Shown: positions 35,015 to 46,523 of the stretch, piece after piece
Layout: each line of letters starts with the position of its first letter
Numbering within the stretch: position 1 is the first letter of the stretch
Assembly: GCF_000711695.1 (NCBI RefSeq)
Contig: NW_013546920.1
Coordinates: 1 to 64,000, forward strand
Reading direction: 5' to 3'
DNA from: Tilletiaria anomala UBC 951
Lineage: Eukaryota; Basidiomycota; Exobasidiomycetes; Georgefischeriales; Tilletiariaceae
Length of the DNA stretch: 64,000 bases
Notes under the pieces: generated by a model
The model's database searches: none
The model's input: only the letters and a program-made list of their open reading frames with translations
Told to the model about the DNA's origin: nothing
Made by a program: the position numbers and the translations under genes

Positions 35015-37179
35015 ATGCCTTCTATGAGCGGAGCCGGCATGCAGGACGCGATTGAACTGCTTCCCAGTAAACAGCCGTCATCAGCCAAGAGCGACGCGAG
35101 CATGCACACCGTCCCTATCACTCCTGGGGCACTGGACCGGCACCCGCACGTGGAAGATGAAGAATGTAGAGAGCAGGATGCGCTGGGTGATGACGATGAC
35201 TTCCTCGGCGAGTCTGCCGGAGGGTTCTCCCCTTACCTCGGCCGACTTGCATTGATCGCCTGTCTCAGCGGGTTACAATTCGGCATGGATGTGAGGCCGG
35301 CCAGGAAAAGCGGCCTCGAATTAAGAAATTTGCATGTGCGAGCTGATTTACTCACTCTTCTGACACTCTCTTGTAGACTGGGGTCGCATCAGGAATGCTC
35401 GTCGCAATTCGTGGTGATCTTGGTCACACCCTCAGCTCCGGAGAGCAAGAGCTGATCGTAAGTGCCACGACTATTGGTGCCATCGTCGGTAGCATCGGTG
35501 CAAGTAGTCTTTCTGACTGGCTTGGGAGGAAAAGCGTCATGATCACAGCAGCTGTGTGCTTCTTGCTGGGAAGTCTCGAGCAAGGGGCCAGTCAGGTGGT
35601 CCGGGAGCTCGTCCTGGGCCGACTCATACAAGGTCTCGCGGTAGGCATGGCCAGCATGGTCACGCCGACGTATCTCGCAGAAGTGTGAGTTGAGTTGCAG
35701 CTGAAAAGATAGTCTTCGAGAAGCGCAGCCACTTGCATCTGACAAGATGTTCCAACGAACAGCGCCCCTACCTCAATTCGAGGCCGTCTCGTGGGACTCA
35801 ACTCGCTGCTGATCACTGGTGGCCAAGTGCTAGCGTACGCTTTGGATGCGATATTCTACAACGCGCCTCACGGATGGCGCTGGATGGTCCTCTCAGGCGC
35901 GGTCCCAGCCATCGTCCAGTTACTCGGCCTCTTTGCACTCGATGAGTCGCCACGCTGGCTCGTCTCCAAGGGGCGCATTTCTGGCGCGCGCAAGGTCCTG
36001 CAGAAGATCTACCCTGAAGCGAGCTTTGCGCAGGTTGACGAGCAGATCAAGCGTATCCAGCGCAGTTTTTCATCCGACACAGCGTATGAGGCGATGGCTG
36101 CCCGAGCCGCAGCGCGAATAGACGCAGAGGTAGCAGCGGTTGCCCCCTCACCTACAACAAGCGTCGTACGACAAGTTATCAGCAGCCGCCTGCAATTGCC
36201 TGCCGCCCGCTTGCCCAACGTTTCTGGTGCAGCCGAGAAGGCCAAAGGAAAATTTGAGCTCCTGCTTAAAGACAAAGCCAACCGCAAAGCGTTGATCCTA
36301 GCTTGTGGCCTTCAATTCTTCCAACAAGCTTGTGGCTTCAACTCGCTCATGTATTTCTCCGGCCGACTCCTGCTCATGGCTGGCTTCTCCAAGAATCCAA
36401 ACGCAACGGCGATCGGGATCGCAGTGGCAAATATGGTCGGCACGATTGGAGCCATGCGCCTGGTCGATAGTCTTGGACGGCGGAAGCTCTTGCTGTGGAC
36501 GACGGCTGCGGCAGCGGTCTCGCTCATGCTGCTTGCTGGCAGCTTCAGTCTGATCCGCATGGAGGACGTCACTGACGGGTTTCAGCCCACAGCTGGTGCT
36601 GGTAGCGGCGCCTCTGGTGACCCCGAGGGCGTCCAAGGTTGGGCGTACGTCAGCCTTGCTGCTGTAAGTACTCCTGCTCTCTCCTGCCACACACACCCGC
36701 GTCCCTAAGGAGTCTCTCGTTGATCTCTGGTCACCCCATCGCCACAGATGGTCTTATTTACCCTTTTCTACGCTCTCGGTCTCGGCATCGTCCCGGTGAG
36801 TGTCGACGATGCTCCGCTTGATGTGCAAGAGCGCCACTCATGGGAGCCTGGCACACTCTTGCAGTGGCTCGTCCAATCTGAGGTCTTCAGCTCTCCGGTC
36901 CGATCGCTCGGTGGAGGCTGTGCAACAGCAGTCAACTGGATCGCAAACCTGCTCATCTCAGCAACGTACCTCGACATTGTCCGACTGATCACCGCCGCGG
37001 GGTCCTTCTGGCTGTTCTCTGCCATTGCAGTCCTCGCGTGGATCTTCACTTACTTCCGCCTTCCGGAACTTTCTGGCGTGTCGATCAACGATGTGTCGGA
37101 AGCTTTTGGGGAGCGCGAAGAACGAAGTCGGGGCGCGTACATAGCTGTGCACACCGAAGTGGATACAGACGATGCGTGA
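35015..37179 (+). CDS. MFS sugar transporter, myo-inositol transporter-like
   Basis: Twelve-helix proton-coupled sugar porter of the plasma membrane. Five exons: 35015-35290, 35377-35684, 35763-36663, 36748-36795, 36865-37179; 615 aa. An acidic cytosolic N-tail is followed by LSGLQFGMDTGVASGML, SDWLGRKSVMI (loop 2-3 GRK), GRLIQGLAVGMASMVTPTYLAEVAP, IRGRLVGLNSLLITGGQ (helix 5, as in myo-inositol porters), DESPRWLVSKGR (loop 6-7), LQFFQQACGFNSLMYFSGRL (helix 7 QQ..G.N), DSLGRRKLL (loop 8-9) and CATAVNWIANLLISATYLD. The intron at 36796-36864 is 69 nt, a multiple of three and open, so failure to splice would insert 23 residues into a periplasmic-loop position. The ITR1/2 group is my best match; glucose or other polyol transport cannot be excluded. 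Tail-to-tail with VPS11 (70 bp). Confidence 0.85.
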
Positions 37180-37248
37180 CGCCAATCAACAGACAACAGG
37201 GTAGGAGTCAAGACCTGAGATAGACTAAATGGCAATGATGCTATGGTT

Positions 37249-40200
37249 CTATTCTGGAGCCTGCAGGCTAAGCAAACCCTTCGAAAACATACGTGCCGTG
37301 GCAGCAAAGCCATCATCCGCTTCCTCCACTTCTCGCAAGAATCTACGTGACCCAAATTCATGTCAGTGTGGAGAAGTTGCATCGCGTCAGCCGACTCGAT
37401 CGATTACACTCACAAGTCGTGACGATCTGCTGCCATCTGGTTCACCCTGCGGATTTCGCGGACCGTCGCATGCGCCCTTGCGCAGGATGGGCACTCGGCC
37501 TCATTCTCAATGATGCAGCGTTGGTGGTAGCTATGCTTGCACATGAAGTGTACGCTCGGCAGGTCGAGGGGCCCGCCGCACGCAGCGCATGTCGTGACTT
37601 GGAACACGCGAGGTTGATCCTCGTTGGTCAGAGCCGCCACCTCGGCTTGCTTCTTTGCCGTCTCTGCGCGGTATGACTCGATGAGTCGCAAATCCTGAAG
37701 AGCGAATACAGCGTCAATATCGTAACCTATATGTGAAAGCTCTGGGATGTACGCACGGAGTCAATTTCTTCGCGCTCGCTAACAATGGCTCGGATGAGGT
37801 AGTCTCGTACGAGACCGACGCTGGCTGCAGGTGTACGCGAGAGGGTCTGCACAACTTCCAAGGGACTCATGAGCTTTTCATCTTCGATGTATCGCAAAAT
37901 GTGCATGACATCGTTGGCATGATCGGCGAGGAAAGCGTCTGAGGACACGATATGTCGCAGGACAGCAGGGTACAGCTCCGGCTTTTCGGACCCGAAGGTG
38001 TTCAATGCGTCCATCAGCTTTGCATGCGCGTCTTCCTCCCCCACATTGAGCTCCCTTCGTGAGATCCAGAAATGGATGATGTCTTCATGAAGGCCCAGTC
38101 GCTCGAAAAGGTAGACCTCGCCATCGGCAAAGTCGTGCGTTGCGCATAGCAGCAAAGCGCGTGTGACGTCGTATGGAAGATTGGCATGCTGTTCCAAAAG
38201 GCGCAGCGCCTTTTTCCGCCGTGTCGTGTCTGTCACACCATCTTCGTCTGCTTCTGACGGTCTGAGGTACAGCTCTAGGAGGGTGTTCCAAATAGCTCGT
38301 TGGGCCTTTGTCTCTTCGCTTTCATAGCCAAGGGTTTCTTCCAGGTCGGCGCCGGCGAGTAAGTCTCTCTGCGATGCACTGCGTCGCAACGGCGGAGCAG
38401 CTCCCATGTCGACTTGTTGGCCGAAACGAAGTAGAGCAACAGATTCGAGGAAGAGCATGAATTCGGCGGGATTTCGCGCAAAATGAGCAAAGAATGACTG
38501 AGGGGGAGGAGGGTCGTAAGTTAGTGGCGCTGACTGTGGCGCGACACTGACGCCCGCTTTGGCTCTGTCATTGGTCGCGGTTGCTGAGCGGCTGCTGCGC
38601 AGGTAGTTGGCGACGTGCAGGTACGACGAGAGGTACTGCGCTGCGGACGATGCTGTCCCGGGCTGAGCAGCGGGCTTATCGCTCGGCAAGGCGTTCGGAA
38701 TGAAGCCCTTTCGAAAGTGCCCAGAGCAAAGCTCAATGAGAAGTGTGGTGGTTGCCTCTGGCAGATTTACCAACAGAATTCTCCCATACTCTTTCAGCAT
38801 GCGCTCAGCCTGCGAGATATGGCCAATCGCGTCAATTGCAACCAAGGGGCGCACCAAGTCAGCAAGGGCGAACTTACTGTTTCCGGCGAGGATTCACGAA
38901 TATAGAGCAGTGCATCGTCAAAGTTCTGCGTGTCCTCCACCTGAATGCGCATGTACTCGTCGTGAACCTCATAACGCTTCGCCAAGTATGATGCATGCGA
39001 AAAGAAGCCACCTTGCCTGCACACTCTGATCGCAGTGTCCAGGTCAAAAGGCAGCTGCTCCCGTTCGGCGTTCAAATCATCCTCCTCTTCCTCGCCTTCG
39101 TCGCTGTCTGCTTCTGCGTCGGCATTCACAGCGTCTCTGGCCCCTGACCCGCTCTTCGAGTGTTTCCTGCGCTTGTCGTCCTCACCACTCGCGAGCGTTG
39201 AAGGCCGGCGGATAAAAGTATCCAGCGCAGCAACATCCTTGAGCTTCGTATAGCAATTCAGCAGCAGGGTCGTGTGGTCCGAATTAGCGAGGCCGCAAGT
39301 GTGGAGCTCCTGCAGATATTCCGTAAGATTCGTGATGCGTTGCGCGTCCAGAAACTGTGAGAGAACGCGGAACGGAGAGTGATCGTAGGTCAACGTGAGA
39401 TCCTATCATGGCACGTGCGACAAGCCGGTGCGAGAAGATCACTCACCTTGCGAATGACATAGCTCGGCTGGGTCCAGCCGATTGTTTTGACGAACTGGTT
39501 GACAGCAGCATCAAAGTCACCTTTGGAGTAGAGGTGCTCAGCGTAATTGCGATGGATGCTAGCCAAGATCGGGTCGATCGCTCTTGCCCTTTCGACAGCC
39601 GCCGCTTCGCCTCCAGCAACGGTGGTGTAGCCGACACCGCCAGCGTGCAACAAGGCGACCTGGTAGCTCCTTGCGAGCCCAATGGCGAGGAGAAAGAGGT
39701 TCTTGCGGTAGAGGATCTCGATCTTGGAGCGCAGCGGCTTCTCGTTCAAGCGCGTGAGAACGCCATCGTCGCTCAGGACACAGATGCGCGCGCAGGACGC
39801 CGAGGGCTCGGCGGATGACTCGATCCACACGTGCCGGACGCCACCTGCGAACATGCCCGAGTACGCGATCAACTTGTTGTCGAGGTCGAAGATGGTCACT
39901 CTTGCCACGTCCTTTCCCTGTAAGCCTGCCAAACTGGGATTGCCTTCGACCGCCGAAGCGGGAACGGGCGGCGATATGAGAATGAGGTGATGGCTGGCGG
40001 CAGCCGCTCCGCCGCCGCTGCCATCAGCTGATGCCAGCGCATTGTCATCAGCAACGAGCTTGACCTGCGCTTTTGCACCCTCGAGTGCAAGACACGCCTC
40101 CCGCCCCTCGCTCCCGGCCAGATAGATCGCTTCGTCCCGCGCGAGAACGATCTTACCTGCCAAGCCTGCCGCTTCCGCACCTGCGGCCCCGGATCCGGCA

Positions 40201-41789
40201 CCGGACGCGACCCCGCCGGTAAGCGGTACCGACAGCGTGCTCCCGCCAGCGATGCTTGGGCCGGGAGCAGGAGCGACAGCCAGAGTGGAGGGCACGACGG
40301 CAGCACAGCCCAGGGCGCAGCCGACGTCATCAACGACGCTCGGCGTGGAACCGGCGCCGGTGCCAATGACGACGTAGCGCAGGAGCCGCGTCGGCGTGAC
40401 GATGAAGAGGTAGACCGAGGACGACACGGGAGGCGAGGATGACGATGCCTGGTTGGGAGACCCGCGCAATTGGTACGGAGATGCCTTGGAACGCGCTGAT
40501 GACCTTGCGCCTGGTCCTGACCCCTGCCCACCTGCTGCCTTTGCGGGTAAGGCGGCCTTACGCTCCGACGACCTCACGCCGGGTCTTCGAGCTCCAGGCC
40601 CGGCGCCATTAGCTGCAGATGCCGATGCCAATGTCACGCCCGCTCCTCCTCTGGCATTAACGCCTCTTGCACCTGGCCTGTGGGCCGCAGTACCGGCTAC
40701 AGGATATTCAGCATGGCTGCTCATTGCCAAACCGGTCAGGGGTTCCAGCGGCGCGGCCTTCTCGCGCGTCGGCTGCTGCAGGATGACCTTGAATTTCGGC
40801 AGTGCCACAACGTTCGCGGGAACTTGTATGCCTGTGCTTTGAGCCGGATGCTGCGCCAGCGGCCCTGATGAAGACGCAAGCGGCTCGGGAGACGCGCTCT
40901 TCAGCGCATCGTCCACATCCCGCATCAGCAGGACTGTGCCGTCTGCGAGCCCGATGCTGAGGAAGCTGAGGCTCGGCGTATGCGCGACGCAAGCGACGGG
41001 AGTCGGCCGCGCTCCGTGCTGCACCTTGGCTTCTGCGAGCAGGCGCGGGGTCCATGCGCGTGAAGTCGATGCGTCGTGCTGCGTCGGATGTGCTCGCATA
41101 AGCTGGTTGGGACGATCGGACGCGCTGCTGCCAGCCTCTAGGATGTTCCATATTCGCAGGATTGGGAAGCGCGCACCTTCCTCTTCGCCTACCGTGATCA
41201 GACGCCCTACCGAATCCGTGGAGATGTGTGTAATTCTGCCGCCCGACACGAGCCCTGGCGCCTGGCCCGCGATTCGGTAGCCGTCGGCGTCGACCTCCAC
41301 GTCGTCAGCGTGCGGATCCGCGCCAAAAGCATAGAATGAGGCGAGAGTGACGTAGCGCGCAGGATCCAGGATGCTCAACTTGCCGGTCGTGAAGCCGATT
41401 AGGACGCTGCCGCCGGCCAATGGACCTGTCGCTGATGCCTGCTCGTGCGCCTCGACCAAGCTGCCATTGGCCTTTCCCGCACCCTTGCCGTTGGCTATTC
41501 CCCGACCAACAGGACCGTCTCGCGCTGCCCTTTGCCTATCTCCAACGCATGCAGCTGCACCAACAGCAGCAGCATCTATGGGCGGACGAAAGCGACAGGC
41601 GCAGACTGCAGCAATATCCTTGATGCTGCTGCCAGCTTGCCCGACGATGGCGAGCGGAGCGGAACCAAAGTCGCCCACGTCTCGCACCGTCTTGGTGTCG
41701 TAGAAGTCGAAGCGGCGCCACGCCGAAGACGAGAACGAGGACGAAGCGGCAGCTGCGCCGGCAGTGTCTTGGGAGCGAGCTGCGACCAT
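37249..41789 (-). CDS. VPS11: VPS11, core subunit of HOPS/CORVET tethers
   Basis: Class C Vps core protein for endosome-vacuole tethering and fusion, with a C-terminal RING. Five exons: 41789-39447, 39354-38878, 38809-37757, 37694-37414, 37342-37249; 1415 aa, longer than yeast (1029) mainly from Ala/Gly/Ser-rich inserts in the N-terminal beta-propeller (about codons 330-460). It starts with WRRFDFYDTKTV. Solenoid motifs: YAEHLYSKGDFDAAVNQFVKTIG, SYVIRKFLDAQRI, LTEYLQELH, HTTLLLNCYTKLKDV. The RING-H2 is CAACGGPLDLPSVHFMC then HSYHQRC and CPSC. The last exon encodes LREVEEADDGFAATARMFSKG, matching the family tail; without splicing, the frame stops just after RHDL. A GC-rich Ala/Gly tract gives long overlapping frames on the other strand that are not genes. 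Confidence 0.92.
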
Positions 41790-42618
41790 CTCTTTGCTCC
41801 GGTTGCAGACCGAGAGAGAACTGGGAGGGGTGGAGGCTGGTTGGCTGCGGTCGCTGCGCCCGCGCTCTGACTCACTCCACGTCCATTCGCACTACCAGAC
41901 GCTCCCTTGCACCTTCTCGACAGCGGGTAGACAGCGTTGCTGATGCTAGGCCACCGCTCATTCATCCGAGGAACCTCGTTCTACGCCTGCAGGGGCGATG
42001 GTTTCTCATAGGTTAGCTGCAGCCGATCAGGAGGCTGCGTGAGCGCACTTTGAGTGCAGGCAGCCTGATGAGGGTCCGGTATTGGAATTCCGGGGGTTTC
42101 TCGGGAAACTGGGAATTTCTTTTTGGTGCCTTCTGGGATCCCATGGCCTGCACACAGCTTGGGTCCGCCATAATGAACTCATTCCGCCAATATACTGCTT
42201 TCCATACATACAAATAAATATAAATACATACATTCCGATCGCTGCTAAAGAGGCGCGGCGTTGGTATGTCGTGATGCTGCCCCTAGAATAGGGTTGTTCT
42301 CTGGTTTTCGGCCGAGAGAGCCCAGTCAAATTGGACATCTGCCCAATGACGCACGTTCGTCGTCAATTGGTTTCTGCACAACTGTGCTTGCATAGTATCG
42401 TGGTTGTTGCCATACAACTAACAGCGCATGTTCAGCTTATCTTCTCTCCCAAACGGCCTTCCCCTTCATGAATCTTTGCCTCGCCCCCTCTAGGCCATGC
42501 AGCATCCAGCTCACGCTCGCCACCATCGACTCGCGCCCGTTGCAATTGACTCGAGTCTCTCGTTTGCAGTCTCATTCCGTCTCTTCGCACGCGCAGCACC
42601 CACCGCCAACCACCCGCC
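41790..42618. promoter_or_regulatory. Shared divergent promoter, VPS11 / membrane protein gene
   Basis: 829 bp between divergent starts. An A/T-rich patch with CATA/AAAT near-repeats lies around 42,200-42,232. No gene-like frame recognised. Confidence 0.45.
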
Positions 42619-43944
42619 ATGGCGAGCCGGCCACCGCCCGTGTTCGACAGGCGCCTTAAGCACCTCATCCGCGTCCAGATCCTCTCCCCGCTCTCCTTCC
42701 TTGTCTCCCTCGGCGCGCTCGCAATAGGCATGTTCATCGCCCGCCCATGCATCTCTGACATCAGCGCAAGGCACTGGACCTACATCGCCCCGCGCGACAG
42801 CCTGCTCCTCATTTACTGGGCCGCCATATACTTTGCCCAGATCGGGTTCGCTCTGTATATCACCCTCTCCACCAGCAGCGTACGTGCACAGGTGAGCCAG
42901 CCTTCTTTCCAGATGCGCTGGGCCGCCGTCCCGCAAACCGCTGACCGCTGATCCTGATATTTTGCCGCATGGGCACAGACACTCATCTCCGCCGGCGTCG
43001 GCCTCCGTCTCGCATTTGCCAACCTCATGCTTGCCATCTGGGTCCCACTGTGGCTACTAAACACGCACGCGACGAGCATCGCCTCCACGGTCTTGCTGGG
43101 ACTCGCAGCTCTCGGCCTCCTGTCGAGCGTGCTGTACATCCAGGTTCGGCGTAGCGACCCAGTCATCCGGCCGACGATCAAGCACCGCCCCTTCGAGTGG
43201 ATATGCGTCCACCTCCCCCTCAAGCTCTTCCTCGTCGTGCTCTTCCACGTCGACGTATGGCAGCAGCTCTTTATGGCCGTCGGCTTCGACTACGGCGAGG
43301 GCAAGCGCGCGCTCAACAAGAGCGTCTGGCCCACGTTCGCCGTCGTCACCAGCACCAGCGCGCTTGCCAGTATGTGGATTTTCGCCACGACAGACTTTGC
43401 GTGGTTCGCAGCGGCGGTCTACTTGTACATCTCAATCCTTTTCAACAGCGGTCCTGCGCCATCGAAGAGCGACAGTATCCCTGATGGCGTGCTTCCCCCT
43501 CCAACCGGCTCTAACAACGGGCCCGACACGAGTTCTCCGCCGTCCCCGCCACCGCCGTCCAAAGCGTTGGACCGTCCGCCGGAGATCTTTGCAGCGCTCG
43601 TCCTGGCCATCGCGCTGCTCACCACCTCGTACGTCACCAGCATCGCCTGGACGAGGCTCGGTGGGCGCCGCGAGGGCCAAATCGCACTGCCGAGTGAAGA
43701 GCAGGAAGCCGCCGCCGCTGCGACTGCCGCTGCTGGCGATGCAGACGGGAACACTGCGCGCAGGAGCAAGTCCGTCGCGCTGCGAAGCAGCCACACCGAG
43801 GCGGAGGCTGCGCAGGACGACGAGGACGAGCGCCGCCGTCTACTCGTTGCACAAGAGTCGACCCCTGCGCAGCTCGAACAAAGCGACATAGTCAATGAGG
43901 ACGTCAATGTCACGCGCAGGCTCGGTAGCGCCAGTGGCAGCTGA
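42619..43944 (+). CDS. Multi-pass membrane protein, possibly DUF1774-like
   Basis: No named gene recognised. Two exons: 42619-42891 and 42979-43944 (GTGAGC donor, GCACAG acceptor), 412 aa. I count about eight hydrophobic helices, seven before and one after a Pro/Ser/Asn-rich loop (roughly residues 255-295). The C-terminal ~100 residues are Ala- and acid-rich and presumably cytosolic. Helix order and the signatures ILSPLSFLVSLGAL, LLLIYWAAIYFAQIGFAL and FANLMLAIWVPLWLL recall the fungal DUF1774 membrane family from memory; this is a weak match. Members have no established function. It ends 267 bp tail-to-tail from CDC37. Confidence 0.7.
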
Positions 43945-44211
43945 CCGCTTGATCGATTGGTACACACACATTGAATCTTCGTTCAGTTCCTCCCGCGCAC
44001 AATACGAGAACGCATATTTAGTCTCGACGTTTCTCGAATGCACTCCTCCGTGTACTTGTACCTGTGCAGAAAGCTCTGGCATGTATGTTCCCAGACACTT
44101 TGTATGAATTGCAAAGATCACCCGCGCTGCTGAAGACAGAGTGCTCCATGCGCACCGATTACGCTGTGTAAACTTCAAATGAAGAGGAAGCGAATGATCA
44201 CATCGGCACAA

Positions 44212-45891
44212 TTATGCTTTGCCCGTCTCGTCCCTGATCTCGGTGCTGCTAAAGCTGAGGATGCCCGCTTCGTCCAGGAGGCCGACAAGTCTCTCCGCCT
44301 CGTCGACTTTCATCTTACCGAGCGCCTTGTTGACCTGATCTAGTTCTTTCGTCTTGAGCGCCTCGCGGAATTCGTCGGGGAAGGAGCAGAACAAGTCCCA
44401 GCGGCGCTGCAGGTGATCGCGCACCGCATCGATTGAAACGCCCTCAAGCCCTTCGCCTTCAAGCGTGATGTGCTCCGGCGGTGGGCCGTCCGGCACTTCA
44501 AATGTGATCGTCGTGCTTGGGTCTTCCGCCACGAGCTGGATCTGCTCCTCGCCCGCTGCACCATCGGAGCTGGATTCCCGCTGGGCCAGCTCAGCGCAGC
44601 GCGTTGCGATGCGCACGTAGGTCGAAAGAACGTCGTTCAGGAAGACAAGCGCTGCCTTGCCGTCTGCTGCAACCATCCTGATGGAAGGGTACATCAAGGG
44701 ACCAAGGGTTGGATCAGCAGATGCCACGCTCCTTCGGGGCAGGCGGATGGTACTCACTTCTTGAAAAACAGACTTACACCGTCCTTGCCTAGCTTCTGAC
44801 AGTACTGCACGAGCAGCGCCTTCTCCACGCACTTTCTCGCCTTATCCTTCTGCTCCTTTTGCTCCGCCTGGAAAGCCTCGACGAGCAGCGCGTCCGTCGT
44901 CGACCCATCGCCTCCATCTGTTCCGGGACGCAGCAACTCCCGGTGCTCGCCCAGGAACACATACGCCTTCTCAAACGCCGTCGTGTTCAGATGCCGCGAT
45001 GGGATAAAGGTACCCGGGAGGCTCTGCGCAGTATAAGGGATGGACGGGGGGATCGCAGAGGGTAAGGAGGCGAATTGAAGCATCGCACTCGTCGCTGCTG
45101 GGATCTCGTCATCGTCGTCCTCGCTGCTCTCTCCGCTATTGACTTCTGCGTCCGCCTTAGTGGACGGACTGTTGATCGTCTCGATCGTCTTTATTCCCGA
45201 TTGTGTGGAATTTTTGGCCTTCTTCTTGGAGCCGGAGGGGGCCGATTGTGGCGGCTCTAGCTCGGCTTTTGCGACATACCCTGCACTCCACCCTTCTCGA
45301 ATCGAATCGCTCGTGATTTTCTTTTTGTCCTCCTCTTCCATCTGTGCGATCTGCTCCTTGACCTGCTTTGTCCTCTCTTCCAGCTTTCCCAAGTGTCCCT
45401 TTAGCGAGGATACTAACGCCTCGTCCAGCTCTGCAGATTGCTTGCCTTTGACACCATCCTCTTCGTTGATCTGCAGCAGTAGAGAAATGATCATGTCGTC
45501 TGGCGTCGGACCGTCCGGACCATCCTTGTTTCCCCTCTCTGCACGGCCAGCCGTCAGCTGTGCAGTACGGCGCGAGAAGAATGCATGCCCTTCGGAACTT
45601 GTGGAGGCGACAATCTGGATGAGTACAGGAAGAGGGTACGCAGTATGAGAAGAACAGTTTCCATCAACAAGGCTGCCGTGCACATACTTCATTCAGCATC
45701 GGAACCAGTTTCTCGTTGATTGAAAGCTCAAGCTTGAGACTTTCGAGCTCATGCTTACGCAAGTCGCGCTTCTCATGAATGTCGCGCTGCTTCCAGCGGA
45801 TGAAGGAGCGCTTGTCCACATTCGGGTGGACCTCGACGTCGGAATCGTCGCTGAGCTCAAGGTTGTCCCATTTCGAGTAATTAAGCGGCAT
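44212..45891 (-). CDS. CDC37: Hsp90 co-chaperone Cdc37
   Basis: Recruits protein kinases to Hsp90 in the cytosol. Three exons: 45891-45688, 45614-44758, 44677-44212; 508 aa. The N-terminus MPLNYSKWDNLELSDDSDVE carries the conserved CK2-site serine in an SDDSD context, then HPNVDKRSFIRWKQRDIHEKR, typical of the kinase-binding domain. The middle has coiled coil and an acidic linker; the Hsp90-binding part reads FLGEHRELL, FQAEQKEQKDKARKCVEKALLVQYCQKLGKDG split over adjacent helices, and the C-terminal domain ends in SIDAVRDHLQRRWDLFCSFP. Three-exon splicing keeps phase throughout. Head-to-head with MCD4 over 632 bp, in which a small ORF lies. Confidence 0.95.
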
Positions 45892-46096
45892 TTTGACTCA
45901 AATGTGACTCGCTCACTGGGATTCACTAACCATTTATCTTGCTAGATGACCCCCTTGTCGGGAGGTGTCGGAAAGTTAGATGAGGCACAGGTCACCTTTA
46001 AGCATGCAAGGTTGACTGATGGAACATGCTCAGTTGATGGTTAGCGAACACGAGCGAAAGTTGTCGTGGTGCATGGGCCACGTGTGACAAATTGCT

Positions 46097-46103
46097 TATA
46101 TAA
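46097..46103 (+). promoter_or_regulatory. TATA-box-like TATATAA
   Basis: A TATATAA sits 61 nt before the ATG of the small ORF at 46164 and 421 nt before the MCD4 ATG. Spacing suits a transcript that begins before the small ORF. The element is nearly symmetric, so direction is inferred. Confidence 0.4.
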
Positions 46104-46163
46104 TGGCTTCGTTGTTGGTTTGTGCTCTCTCCCTTTTGCACCTTGCTGAGCGCGGAGTGCCGC

Positions 46164-46439
46164 ATGAAGAACGAGATCAACACGTTTCGCTCAACAACCG
46201 TTCACCGTCCAGTACTCCAGATTCTCTACATTCCTTCCGTGGTCCAAGCCTCCGGAGACAAGGTCGATGATGTACAAGGACTCCTTGACGGCTTGTGGAT
46301 CAGGACGCCCCACGGATTGTTCATCAATTGTGGGTTCTCAGCAGCGCATGACCGTGTCGAAAGGCACCGGTGTCCGCCGCCGAGAGAGGACCAAGCGCTG
46401 TTGAAGCACGTGAATCTGTCTATGTTGCTTGTCCGTTGA
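46164..46439 (+). CDS. Small ORF resembling the RPA1 N-terminal domain
   Basis: An ATG-initiated frame of 91 codons. Its first third, HRPVLQILYIPSVVQASGDK, resembles the N-terminal OB fold of the large replication protein A subunit (xPVLQxLxIKxVxxxxG...DRYRxxxSDG), and LLDGLW falls where the SDG motif would be. The remainder does not match. It could be a short degraded copy of an RPA1 fragment, an unrelated small protein, or an upstream ORF in the MCD4 leader; the TATA-like box just ahead and the MCD4 start 84 nt after its stop make the last option reasonable. No intron sites were found that would extend it. Confidence 0.3.
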   Translation: MKNEINTFRSTTVHRPVLQILYIPSVVQASGDKVDDVQGLLDGLWIRTPHGLFINCGFSAAHDRVERHRCPPPREDQALLKHVNLSMLLVR

Positions 46440-46523
46440 TTTCCACAAGCCAGCGTCCCTCATTTGCTGTTTTCGATTACGAATAAGAATCAAGAGCCAG
46501 CTGGGCTGGGCTTCATCTCCACA

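Larger units (their letters stand above)
45892..46523. promoter_or_regulatory. Divergent region CDC37 / MCD4
   Basis: 632 bp containing a TATATAA box (46097-46103) and the RPA1-like small ORF at 46164-46439. It must supply promoters for CDC37 leftward and MCD4 rightward. Confidence 0.5.

Noticed and set aside
44678-44757. CDC37 read as two genes (stop just after LFFKK)
   Set aside because: A GTGAGT donor and CATCAG acceptor join the halves in phase and the C-terminal half matches Cdc37.
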